Positions 1 through 8,121 of a stretch of DNA of 64,000 nt are shown here, piece by piece. Position 1 is the stretch's first letter, and every line of letters starts with the position of its first letter. Below the pieces are notes generated by a model, which was not told the origin of the DNA, searched no databases, and saw nothing but the letters and a program-made list of their open reading frames with translations. Both the position numbers and the translations under genes were made by a program. Location of the stretch: contig NZ_PEKX01000002.1 in the NCBI RefSeq assembly GCF_002796985.1, forward strand, positions 391,448 through 455,447. Direction: 5' to 3'. This DNA comes from Pseudomonas sp. GTDB taxonomy: Bacteria > Pseudomonadota > Gammaproteobacteria > Pseudomonadales > Pseudomonadaceae.

Positions 1-2
1 AG

Positions 3-35
3 CTGCTCGCCCCGCCGGACGCGCAGGCCAGCTGA
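3..35 (+). CDS. Possible C-terminal tail of an upstream gene (partial)
   Basis: An open frame entering from the left edge ends in TGA at 33-35 and would give the last ten residues LLAPPDAQAS of a plus-strand gene. Its stop lies just before the converging acetyltransferase gene. Ten residues cannot be assigned to a family, so this is only a likely coding remnant. Confidence 0.25.
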   Translation: MLAPPDAQAS

Positions 36-37
36 GG

Positions 38-514
38 TCAGTCCAGTGTCAGCGACAGGCTGACACCGTGGGGTGCGAAGCCCATGGCCGCATAGAAGCG
101 GTGCGCCATTTCCCGGTCCTGGTGACTGGAGAGCGCCAGCTTGTAGCATTTCCAGTCTCTGGCCCATTCCACCGCCCGGCCGATCAGTGCCTGGCCGATG
201 CCTTGGCCACGAGCTCGGCTGTCGACCACCATGTCCTCGAGGATCGCCGAGCGAGCGAAGCCGTGGGCGATGTGCTCAATCAGGTGCAGGGTGCAGGTGC
301 CCAGCAGATCGCTGTTGCGCTCGGCGATCAGGGTTACCCGTGATGGCTGCTGGTTGCCCAGCGCCAGGGCAAGCAAGGCGGTATCCGGCAGCGGATCTCG
401 GGCTCCCAATTGTTGCAGCAGTGGGGCGAGGGCCGCCGCATCCTCGGGCGTGGCGATGCGCACGTCGAAGGTGGCGAAAGGGGAGTCAGGCAGGGCAGTG
501 TCGTCCAAGGTCAT
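38..514 (-). CDS. GNAT-family N-acetyltransferase
   Basis: A 158-residue protein of the Gcn5-related acetyltransferase fold, which moves an acetyl group from acetyl-CoA to an amine; the substrate cannot be read from the sequence. The acetyl-CoA pyrophosphate loop is visible as VDSRARGQGIGQALI (Arg-x-x-Gly-x-Gly) around residues 97-111, followed by the helix with WARDWKCYKLAL and the C-terminal FYAAMGF segment typical of the fold. Length is normal for a single-domain GNAT. It is monocistronic, with the tRNA-Arg gene starting about 90 bases upstream on the other strand. Family assignment is firm; the role is unknown. Confidence 0.85.
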   Translation of the reverse strand: MTLDDTALPDSPFATFDVRIATPEDAAALAPLLQQLGARDPLPDTALLALALGNQQPSRVTLIAERNSDLLGTCTLHLIEHIAHGFARSAILEDMVVDSRARGQGIGQALIGRAVEWARDWKCYKLALSSHQDREMAHRFYAAMGFAPHGVSLSLTLD

Positions 515-606
515 GGTCTTTCTCCGGTTGGCGGCAAAATTATGGACCGGGCGGGTGGCAGCGGCATGACAAATCGCCCATCGGTGGTTAACATGCCGAC
601 CCGATT

Positions 607-683
607 GTCCCGGTAGCTCAATTGGATAGAGCGTCCCCCTCCTAAGGGGAAGGTTGGTGGTTCGAGCCCACTCCGGGACACCA
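607..683 (+). tRNA. tRNA-Arg (anticodon CCU)
   Basis: A 77-base cloverleaf. The acceptor stem GTCCCGG pairs with CCGGGAC at 673-679, followed by discriminator A and an encoded CCA. The D arm carries AGCTCAATTGGAT. The anticodon stem TCCCC/GGGGA encloses the loop CTCCTAA, giving anticodon CCU (reads AGG, arginine). The T loop TTCGAGC is canonical. A rho-independent terminator follows within 10 bases. Confidence 0.96.
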
Positions 684-690
684 GCACGCC

Positions 691-716
691 AAGGCCCGCA
701 TTTGCGGGCCTTTTTC
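691..716 (+). terminator. Terminator after tRNA-Arg
   Basis: The stem GGCCCGCA/TGCGGGCC with a very short loop is followed by TTTTT. It lies directly after the tRNA and also at the 3' side of the converging cyclase gene. Confidence 0.9.
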
Positions 717-730
717 GTTTCTGGCTGGCG

Positions 731-1798
731 TCAAGGTGAATAGCTCATGCGGTTGCGGCCGTTGTGCTTGGCGTCGTAGAGCGCCTGGTCGGCCTTGATC
801 AGGGCCTGGCTCAGGGTGCCGTCGGCGGTGAGATGGGCGAGGCCCAGGCTGATGGTAACGCTTGGGGTTCCGGGCAGCGCGGCAGTGACGCGGCGCAATT
901 GTTCGACGCGCGACTGTGCGTCCTCCACGCTGATGCCCCACAGGTACAGGCCGAACTCCTCGCCGCCCAGGCGGGCGAATTCGAAGTCCTGCATCTGCTC
1001 CTTGATGGCGCGCGCGACGCGGGTCAGCACTTCATCGCCGACGTCATGCCCATAGGTGTCGTTGACCCGCTTGAAATGGTCGATGTCGATCATCGCCAGG
1101 TAGCGTTGCTCGCCATCACCCCCCAGGCGCTGGCCGACGCGAGTCATGAAGGAGCGGCGGTTGGGGATGCCGGTGAGCACGTCGAGGTAGGCCTGGTCTA
1201 GCAGCAGGCGGGCCATGGCGTAGTTGTACAGCTTGGCCTTGCTCAGGTGATTGAAGATGTAGATCGACAGGGCGCTGATGAACAGCGGGTAGCAGACCAA
1301 CATGCTGCGCCGCGCGTCGAAGGCCGGCACGTCGCCCAGCAGTGGGTTGAGGAAGATCCACGTCACCACCAGCACCGAATAGAAGCCCGCGTTGTTCAGT
1401 GGCATCGCGGTGGCGCTGTAGAGCACCGTTGCGGCGGCGATCACCAGCCAGGTCTGGCGCACGGCTTCGGGAATGCCATCGATCACCAGGCGCGCGCCGA
1501 GGCTGAAGGTGATGACGAAGGCCAGGTTGAGCCAGTAGAACAGCACCGCCTTGCGCACGAAGACCGTGGCCGCAGTAATGAGGAAGAACACGCCGAGGAA
1601 GATCACCGAGACATAGGTGAAGCCCTGGCCGGCCTGGAAGCTGACGATAAGGTCGAAGAGCAGCCACATGGCAATGCTGACGGCGTAGACCAGCAGACAG
1701 AATCGGTGGAGTCGTTCGAAATCGTGCTGGAGGAATTCGGCCCTGATCCCGGCCGGAACGCTTTGCTGGAGTACTTCGGACTCAATGGTCTTGAACAT
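731..1798 (-). CDS. Membrane-anchored diguanylate cyclase (GGDEF) next to the nfr operon
   Basis: A 355-residue protein predicted to make c-di-GMP from two GTP. The N-terminal half (about residues 30-190) is a run of five to six hydrophobic segments forming a membrane sensor-like module; the GGDEF domain starts near residue 205 (DVLTGIPNRRSF). The active loop is GGEEF at 278-282, a catalytically competent variant. The metal-binding DIDHFK and NDTYGH motifs are intact. The position of the RxxD inhibitory site holds Gln instead of Arg, so product inhibition at a canonical I-site is not expected. ATG at 1798 is chosen because upstream codons have no family resemblance. It lies 91 bases downstream of the DUF4434 gene of the exopolysaccharide operon, on the same strand, which suggests that it feeds NfrB locally. 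Confidence 0.9.
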   Translation of the reverse strand: MFKTIESEVLQQSVPAGIRAEFLQHDFERLHRFCLLVYAVSIAMWLLFDLIVSFQAGQGFTYVSVIFLGVFFLITAATVFVRKAVLFYWLNLAFVITFSLGARLVIDGIPEAVRQTWLVIAAATVLYSATAMPLNNAGFYSVLVVTWIFLNPLLGDVPAFDARRSMLVCYPLFISALSIYIFNHLSKAKLYNYAMARLLLDQAYLDVLTGIPNRRSFMTRVGQRLGGDGEQRYLAMIDIDHFKRVNDTYGHDVGDEVLTRVARAIKEQMQDFEFARLGGEEFGLYLWGISVEDAQSRVEQLRRVTAALPGTPSVTISLGLAHLTADGTLSQALIKADQALYDAKHNGRNRMSYSP

Positions 1799-1889
1799 GA
1801 ACCGACCTGTGCGACGGTGGGATCGCGCGCGAAGATCCGAACCTGAAGCTCCCGGTGCAAGCGGGCGTGGCGCTTCAAGAAGGGGATGT

Positions 1890-2765
1890 TTAGGGCGTTG
1901 TAGAGGCGCTGGAATGCGCGCGCTGGTTATCCAGCAATACCTTGCCCCAGGGCCGGTAGCGCACTTCGAACACGGCACTGGCGTGGCAGCCGACGGACGT
2001 GCTGGAAGGCGCGGAAGGTTCTGCATGGAAGGGCTGGCCGGCGGCACTGGTCTGGCGGAAGGCTTCGCGGACGATGCCGACCGAACAGGGCAGCGCGGCA
2101 GCGTAGGCGTCACGCACCCGCTCGGGCAGCGCGTCGGTGCCGGCGCCATCCTGCCACCAGACCTGCACGCCCAGCCCGGCGATCTGGCCCAGCCAGTCGC
2201 CGTACACCTGCGGCGCCAGCTTGCCGCCGGAGAAGGCGCTCAGTTGCAGTGGCGCTTTCAACTGGCCGGCGAAGTCCTTGAGCTGGCGTTGCAGGGCCTG
2301 GCGACGCTCGACCGCCTGGAAGTGCCAGTCATCCAGCTCCAGCGGCAGGTACCAGGCGGCGACCGGCAGCTTCCACTGATCGCTGACTTGCCGCCGCTGC
2401 ACCAGCGAGCGGCCGAGCTGGTGGCGCCAGTAAGCCTCCAGGCCGGGAGTGTCCAGCTCGCTCTGGCGCTGGTAGTAGGCCGGGTCCATGTACAGGCCGA
2501 GCACCAGTTGCAGGCCGTTGTCATGGGCGCTTTTCAGCGAACGCGCGAGCCAGCCGTTGGCGCCACCGAAGTCGGAGTCGCCGTAGGCGGTCCATTGCAC
2601 GATCAGGGTCTTCGCGCCCTGGGTCGCGCTGGCGCGCCAGATCTGTTGCCATTGCGCATCGCTCAGCGAAGCGTCGACGTTCAACGGTTGGTAGAACAGG
2701 CGGTCATCGGCGTGCGCCGCAGTCGCGCAGAGGAGCAGGGCGAGGACGAACATCAGGCGGCGCAT
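1890..2765 (-). CDS. Periplasmic DUF4434-like protein of the nfr locus (YbcH-like)
   Basis: A 291-residue exported protein: residues 1-19 are a clean Sec signal peptide ending AAHA|DD. The body looks like a glycoside-hydrolase-type TIM barrel of the DUF4434 group (LIVQWTAYGDSDFG, LVLGLYMDPAYYQ, VAAWYLPLELDDWHF, VQVWWQDG). In E. coli a gene of the same size (ybcH) follows nfrA. The start codon overlaps the nfrA stop (TGATG), so it is translationally coupled. A role in trimming or handling the secreted glycan in the periplasm is inferred from fold and context; no activity is proven by the sequence. Confidence 0.75.
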   Translation of the reverse strand: MRRLMFVLALLLCATAAHADDRLFYQPLNVDASLSDAQWQQIWRASATQGAKTLIVQWTAYGDSDFGGANGWLARSLKSAHDNGLQLVLGLYMDPAYYQRQSELDTPGLEAYWRHQLGRSLVQRRQVSDQWKLPVAAWYLPLELDDWHFQAVERRQALQRQLKDFAGQLKAPLQLSAFSGGKLAPQVYGDWLGQIAGLGVQVWWQDGAGTDALPERVRDAYAAALPCSVGIVREAFRQTSAAGQPFHAEPSAPSSTSVGCHASAVFEVRYRPWGKVLLDNQRAHSSASTTP

Positions 2766-5700
2766 CAGAAGTTCACCTCGAGTCCCACCAGCCAGCCGTT
2801 GGCCTGTTCATAGAGATTGCCCGCCATGCCCAGTTGGTACTCGGTGCGCACGGTGACGTGGGCGCGGTAGGCGTTGTAGCGGTCCTCGCCGTACCAGTAC
2901 TGCCAGCGCAGGCCGACGCCGCTGCGCAGGTCCTGGCGCCAGTCGTTGCTCGGGTCCTGCGCGGAGAACTCGGCAAAGCCGTACGGCATGATCGTCTGCG
3001 GCGAGTCCACCGGCAGTTTCCAGGTGTGGCCCTGCTGGTAGCGCGAGACCCACTGGTGATCGCCGGCGTGGGTCCACCAGGCGAAGTCGGTGTAGAGGGA
3101 GCGCTCGTCCCAGTCACTCTCGTCCACGCGCCAGTCGTTGCGGTACTCGCCCTGGTCGAGGAACGAAGCGGTGGCGCGCAGCAGGAAGTCGGTGGAGGTC
3201 TGGCCGTATTTGTCGCGCTGGCGGATGTAGCGCTCGAACTTTTCTGGCGTGCCGATCTCGTGCCAGCGCAGGCCTTCGAAGGCGTCGTCGGGGTCGCCGT
3301 CGTCCTTCACCTGATTCTGCTTGTACAGCTCGCTGTAGAGGTTGAGGTTGTAGTCACCGAAGGGCTTGTAGCGCAGGCCGAAGCCGGCGGCGAGGGTTTG
3401 GGTGTACTCCTTGCGGCCTTCGTTGCCGGCGATCGCCCGGCCATACACCGAGAGGGTGCTGCCGTTGCGGGTCGGCTCCTCGCCCAGCGCGTGGTCCCAG
3501 ATGAAGGTCTGCAGGTTCTGAGACTGGGCGCGGCGGCGGTTGCCGGTCTGCCTGTCGCCATTGAGGATCGGCACCGTGGTGACGCCGGCCGGCGACCAGG
3601 TGCTGGCGAGGGTCAGGTTGTCGCGCTGGGACAGCACCTGATGCGCGCGGCGCTGGCGGAAGCGGCGGGCTTCGAGGCTGCCGTACTCGTCGTCGGCGGC
3701 GACCGGGTCTTGCTCAAGGTCGATCACCCGGCGCAGCTCGCGGCGGGCAGCAAAGCTGTCCTGGGTTTCGTCATAACGCCAGGCCAGGGTTTCGCCCAGG
3801 TGGATGTCCTCGGGGTAATCGCGGGTGGCGCGCTCCAGATACGGGATGGCGGTGCGGCGCTCTTCCGGCGTATCCGTGCCGGCCAGATGCATGCCGTATT
3901 CGGCGCGCAAGCGTGGGTTGTCCGGTTCGCGGCGAACCGCTTCGGCCAGCCAGAGTTTGCTCTGCTGTTTATCACCGGCCTTCTGCGCGCTGCCGGCGGC
4001 GTTGTAGAAGTGCTGGCCGTTGGGTTGGTGTTGTAGCGCCTGGCGCTGCCGGGAAAGCGCTTCGGGATAATCGCCTCGGGCATCGGCGATGTTGGCGCCC
4101 AGCGCCCAGTCGTCCGCGCTGTCTTTTTGCACCGGCTGCCAGTAGCGCTCGGCGGTGGCGTTGTCATTGGTGAGCAGCGCGGCGCGGCTGGCGGTGAGGC
4201 GGGCGTTGTCATTGAGTTCGCTGGCCGGCAGGTTGTTGAAGATTCGCAGTGCGCCGGCCGGGTCGCCGGCGGCCTCCAGTGCATAGGCCAGCGGCAGTTG
4301 GCTCTGCTTGTCGCCGTGGGCGATGGCGGCCTGGTAGTAGACCACCGCTTCGCCGGGGCGCGCGGGCATGGCGCAGCGGCCGAGGGCGCGTAGTTCGCCG
4401 GGGGTGTTGGAGTCCGGGCTCAGGTAGCGTTGCAGGGCGTCGCAGCGCCCGGCTTCGGCCAGGCGGCCGAGCAGATAACCGCGCGAGAGCGGGTCGGCCT
4501 TGGGCAGCAGGGCTTCGATACGGGCGACGTCCAGCGGCGTGTCGCTGCGCGCATGGATGCCGGCGAGGCGTTGCAGCAGAGCGGGCGGCAGGTTGCCGCC
4601 GCGCCGGTCGTAAGCGCTCTCCAGCAGTTGCTTGGCGCGCTCTGTGCGTCCGGCGTTGAGGGCGAGGTAGCTGGCCTGGTCCAGCGCCTTGAGGTCGCCG
4701 GTCTGGCGGTAGCGCTGCTCCCACAGCGCCGCCGCTTCGCCGGTGCGGCCATGGGCCTGCAGCAGCTCCGCGCGTTGGCGCACGGTGTCGGGCGTTTGCG
4801 GTTGGCGCGACAGCCAGGCCAGCGCCAGGTCGGTGCGCCCCTGGCGTCGCCAGGCGTCTACCAATTGGTCGCGCCGGGCGCTGTCCCAGGGTTCGGGCAG
4901 GCGAGTGTTTTCCAGCAGGTCGGTGGCCCCCAGGCGCTGGGCCAGCACCAGCCAGGTCTTCGGGTCGTCTCCGGGCTTGCACTGCTGCAGCTTCGCCAGT
5001 GCCGCCGCCTGGTCGTGGCGTGACAGCCATTCGGCGGTTTCCAGGCAGGGGCGGTTCTGCTCGTTGCTGAGTTTTGTCACCAGCGGCGCGTCGGCGCTAG
5101 CGCGGGCGACTTCGAGTAATTGCGCCTGGCGCGTTGGATCGCGGCGGTCCTGCTCCGGCAGGGTGAGCAGCCAGCGCTTGGCGACTTCGGTCTGCTCGAC
5201 GGCGATAGCGCGATCGATGATCGCCAGCCGGGCCTGGCGTGCCGCGTTGGCGTCCGGCGCCTGCTGGATCAACTGCTCCAGTGGTTTCTCCTCCAGGCGC
5301 TGGGCGTAAGCATTGGCCAGGCGCCGCCAGTCGGCGGCGGAGAGCTGGTGGGCGGCGGCCAGCGGGGCGAGTTGGGCGATGGTGGTGTCCCAGTCGCGCA
5401 ATTGTTCGGCCCAGTTGGCGCGGGCTTCGCGCAGCACGCGGTCGTCGTTGCGCGGCGGCAGGGTGCCGAGCCAGTCCAGCGCCTTGGCGGCGCCCTGGGT
5501 CTGACCGAGCTTGAGGCTGTAAGCCCGCCACAGTCGTACGCGCTCGTTGGCATTGCTGGTATGGGCCAGCCACAGGTTGACCTGTGCTTCCGGCGGTGGG
5601 CCGCTCTCGATCATGTCCAGACGCAGGTTGGTGAGCGCCTTGGCGCCCGCTTCGGTGCCGGTCAGGGCCTGGGCTTCCTGCTCGGCGTCGGCGAAGCGTT

Positions 5701-5950
5701 TCTGCTTGGCCAGTGACTGGATCAACAGGGCACGAGCTTCGGTGTTGTTCGGCACGCGGGTAAGCAGGTGGCGCATCAGGCGTTCGACTTCCGCCCAGTT
5801 GTTCTTCTTCGCTTCCTTGTAGCCCTTGTCGAGGTAGGGGAAGCTGCGGAAGCGCTGGAACTCCGTGAGCTGGTCATCGGCGGCCTGCGCCAATGGGGCG
5901 GCGATGCTCGCCAGGATCAGGCCGTAAAGCAGGGGTTGTTGCGGTTTCAC
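2765..5950 (-). CDS. nfrA: NfrA-like outer-membrane TPR/beta-barrel protein (N4 adsorption protein A family)
   Basis: A 1061-residue protein. A signal peptide (about 1-23, LAQA|ADD) is followed by roughly 650 residues of TPR-like helical repeats (WAEVERLMRHLL, NNTEARALLIQSL, GDPAGALRIFNNL, ALEAAGD). A C-terminal beta-rich domain ends in phenylalanine (LVGLEVNF), the usual signature of an outer-membrane barrel. This matches the scaffold-plus-porin layout of polysaccharide exporters and of E. coli NfrA, the phage N4 receptor component. The start is GTG at 5950, preceded by GGGAGG, and overlaps the nfrB stop. It probably exports the polymer made by NfrB and anchors it at the surface. Confidence 0.88.
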   Translation of the reverse strand: MKPQQPLLYGLILASIAAPLAQAADDQLTEFQRFRSFPYLDKGYKEAKKNNWAEVERLMRHLLTRVPNNTEARALLIQSLAKQKRFADAEQEAQALTGTEAGAKALTNLRLDMIESGPPPEAQVNLWLAHTSNANERVRLWRAYSLKLGQTQGAAKALDWLGTLPPRNDDRVLREARANWAEQLRDWDTTIAQLAPLAAAHQLSAADWRRLANAYAQRLEEKPLEQLIQQAPDANAARQARLAIIDRAIAVEQTEVAKRWLLTLPEQDRRDPTRQAQLLEVARASADAPLVTKLSNEQNRPCLETAEWLSRHDQAAALAKLQQCKPGDDPKTWLVLAQRLGATDLLENTRLPEPWDSARRDQLVDAWRRQGRTDLALAWLSRQPQTPDTVRQRAELLQAHGRTGEAAALWEQRYRQTGDLKALDQASYLALNAGRTERAKQLLESAYDRRGGNLPPALLQRLAGIHARSDTPLDVARIEALLPKADPLSRGYLLGRLAEAGRCDALQRYLSPDSNTPGELRALGRCAMPARPGEAVVYYQAAIAHGDKQSQLPLAYALEAAGDPAGALRIFNNLPASELNDNARLTASRAALLTNDNATAERYWQPVQKDSADDWALGANIADARGDYPEALSRQRQALQHQPNGQHFYNAAGSAQKAGDKQQSKLWLAEAVRREPDNPRLRAEYGMHLAGTDTPEERRTAIPYLERATRDYPEDIHLGETLAWRYDETQDSFAARRELRRVIDLEQDPVAADDEYGSLEARRFRQRRAHQVLSQRDNLTLASTWSPAGVTTVPILNGDRQTGNRRRAQSQNLQTFIWDHALGEEPTRNGSTLSVYGRAIAGNEGRKEYTQTLAAGFGLRYKPFGDYNLNLYSELYKQNQVKDDGDPDDAFEGLRWHEIGTPEKFERYIRQRDKYGQTSTDFLLRATASFLDQGEYRNDWRVDESDWDERSLYTDFAWWTHAGDHQWVSRYQQGHTWKLPVDSPQTIMPYGFAEFSAQDPSNDWRQDLRSGVGLRWQYWYGEDRYNAYRAHVTVRTEYQLGMAGNLYEQANGWLVGLEVNF

Positions 5951-8121
5951 ACGGCCTCCCGGGCAATGCGATAGGCCTCGTGCTGTTCGCTGGCCTGTTC
6001 CTTGAGGGCTTCCTCGAGTATCTGCCGGGTGATGATGCCGCGCTTGATCAGGTGCTCGCCGAGGGAGTCCTGCTCCGGGTCGAAGTCGATCAGGGCCTGG
6101 TTGAACAGGCTCGGCGGGACCATCCCGCGGACCTGCAGCAGGGTGCCGAACAGCACCAGGTGGCTGCAGATTCGCTCCATCAGGGCCTCATCGCCCTGAT
6201 GCTGTTGCAGCACATCGAGAATGGTTCGGGTCTCCTCATTCGGGTGCCGGCCGCCATACCAGTGGCGCAGGCCGATGGTCACCCGTCCCTGGGGCGCCAG
6301 GCGGCCGCGCACCGGGCGCTTGAGGTGGCGGCTGATGGCGCCGAGGGAGACCTGGCTGATCTGCTGCTCGCTGGCCAGGACCAGGGTGTTGCCCTCGATG
6401 GCCACCGGCAGTACCGCATAGCGCAGCGCCAGCTTGCGCGGCAGGGCTTCGATCAGCTTCTCGTCGAGGGTGAAGGGGTTGAGCGGCGCCCATTCCTCGC
6501 CCAGCTCCTCGGCCAGGGTGGCGACCAGTTGGGTGCTGGTGATCAGCTCGCGCAGCAATAGCTCGCGGCCCAGGCGGCGACGGACCGGGCAGGTCAACGC
6601 CGATTGCAGCTGCTCCTCGGTGATCAGGCCCTGCGCGACCAGGCGCTGGCCCAGCGGTGTGCGCTGCGGGCCGGCAAGGGCGGGGAACTCGTGGGTGGTC
6701 TTGTCCCAGGCCACCCGGCGCGAGTCGCCCATCTCCATCACCTGCTTGAGCGCGCGCAGGTTCGCGAAGAAGTTGACGAAGTTGCTCCACATCATCCGCG
6801 GCGCCGACAGTAGCCCCTCGAAGATGCCGTAGAAACGGGTGACGAACCAGAAGCGCTGGAACAGCCGGTTGAACAGCATCAGGCCATTGAGGGACAGCAG
6901 TACCACCAGCAATTGGCTGCCTTCGAGGATCGACGGGAAGCGCCACGCGTTGGGTGACAGGCTGCTGATCAGCCACATCGTGATCAGCACCAGGAACAGC
7001 AGGTTGACCAGGAAACTCAGCAGGTAGGCGATCAGCCCCCGGCGGTCGCGCCAGAGGAAGTAGTTGAGCATGGTCTTGCTGCTCCAGCCCAGGTTGCGCG
7101 TGCCCTGGAAGACGATCCCGGTGATCCACCGGGACTTCTGCCGGATGGCGTGGTGCCAGGTGCGCGGGAAGTGTTCGCGCACGCAGATGACCTGGGAGAA
7201 GCGCCGGTCCATACCCGGTACCCACTCACTCTTCAGCGCCAACTGCGGGTCGGTGATGGAGTAGCGGGCGAAGATGCACTTCATGCCTTTCTGCTTGAGG
7301 CGGAAGCCGATGTCGTAGTCCTCGGTAAGGCTCTGCACATCGAAGGCGATGCCATCGCCGTCTTCCAGCAGCGCGGCGATGGCGCGGCGGCTGAAGCAGG
7401 TGCCGACCCCGGCGCTGGGCACCTGGCCGGTCAGCGCTTCGCGCACCGGCACGTCCTTGCCGTGGTTCTCGGCGAACTCGTCGACATAGTGGCCGGCGGT
7501 GAAACCAGTCCACTCCGGGGCGTAGGGGTAGACCGGAATCTGGATCAGGTCCTTGGCCGGCAGCAGATAGTTGAACAGGCGTAGCTCCAGCGGCGAGATG
7601 ACGTCTTCGGCGTCGTGCAGGATGAAGCCGGCGAACTCGATCCGCGCGTCGGCCTCGAAGCGCAGGATGGCGTCGATGATGTTGTTCAGGCAGTCGGCCT
7701 TGCTGGTCGGGCCGGGGCGCGCGCAGACCACCTTGTGCACGTTGGGGTAGTGCAGGCACACCGCGTCCACGTCCGCCTGGGTCTGCGGGTCGTTGGGGTA
7801 GGTGCCGACGAAGATCTGGTAGTTCTCGTAGTCCAGGGTGGAGGCCGCCAGGCGCGCCATCTCGCCCACCACGCCGACCTCGTTCCAGGCCGGCACCATG
7901 ATCGCCAGTGGCTTCTCCGGGGCGGCGAAGAGGCGTTCCTCGTCGGCCCGGTCGAAGCGGTTGTAGATACGGAAGCGGCGTACCAGCACGCGGCCCCAGT
8001 AGACCAGGTCGATGAACAGGTCATCCAGGCCGAGCAGAAACATCAGTGCGGCGAGGATGATTGCCAGGTACTTCAGGGCATAGAGAACGTAAGTGAGGAT
8101 ATCGACCAGTTCGAGGCTCAT
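5947..8121 (-). CDS. nfrB: NfrB-like c-di-GMP-regulated membrane glycosyltransferase
   Basis: A 724-residue inner-membrane polysaccharide synthase. One N-terminal transmembrane stretch (about 8-42) precedes a GT2 domain with PAWNEVG (77-83), the acidic HDAED (169-173), TED (266-268) and QKSRW (328-332), the canonical D..D..TED..QxxRW set of processive synthases. Further transmembrane segments span about 362-440. From about residue 488 a MshEN-type module follows (PLGQRLVAQGLITEEQLQSA, RLGRELLLRELITSTQL, and a further LGEHLIKRGIITRQIL near the end), the c-di-GMP-binding domain that activates E. coli NfrB. The start overlaps the wecB stop (ATGA). Predicted to polymerise an N-acetylmannosamine-based glycan from UDP-ManNAc. 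Confidence 0.9.
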   Translation of the reverse strand: MSLELVDILTYVLYALKYLAIILAALMFLLGLDDLFIDLVYWGRVLVRRFRIYNRFDRADEERLFAAPEKPLAIMVPAWNEVGVVGEMARLAASTLDYENYQIFVGTYPNDPQTQADVDAVCLHYPNVHKVVCARPGPTSKADCLNNIIDAILRFEADARIEFAGFILHDAEDVISPLELRLFNYLLPAKDLIQIPVYPYAPEWTGFTAGHYVDEFAENHGKDVPVREALTGQVPSAGVGTCFSRRAIAALLEDGDGIAFDVQSLTEDYDIGFRLKQKGMKCIFARYSITDPQLALKSEWVPGMDRRFSQVICVREHFPRTWHHAIRQKSRWITGIVFQGTRNLGWSSKTMLNYFLWRDRRGLIAYLLSFLVNLLFLVLITMWLISSLSPNAWRFPSILEGSQLLVVLLSLNGLMLFNRLFQRFWFVTRFYGIFEGLLSAPRMMWSNFVNFFANLRALKQVMEMGDSRRVAWDKTTHEFPALAGPQRTPLGQRLVAQGLITEEQLQSALTCPVRRRLGRELLLRELITSTQLVATLAEELGEEWAPLNPFTLDEKLIEALPRKLALRYAVLPVAIEGNTLVLASEQQISQVSLGAISRHLKRPVRGRLAPQGRVTIGLRHWYGGRHPNEETRTILDVLQQHQGDEALMERICSHLVLFGTLLQVRGMVPPSLFNQALIDFDPEQDSLGEHLIKRGIITRQILEEALKEQASEQHEAYRIAREAV

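Noticed and set aside
607..683. tRNA-Arg as the attachment site of a genomic island
   Set aside because: There is no integrase, no direct repeat of the tRNA 3' end, and the following genes look like core chromosome.
731..2149. Longer 472-residue version of the diguanylate cyclase
   Set aside because: The first 117 codons lie antisense-like over the DUF4434 gene, are Pro/Arg/Ser-rich and end before the natural MFKTIES start.
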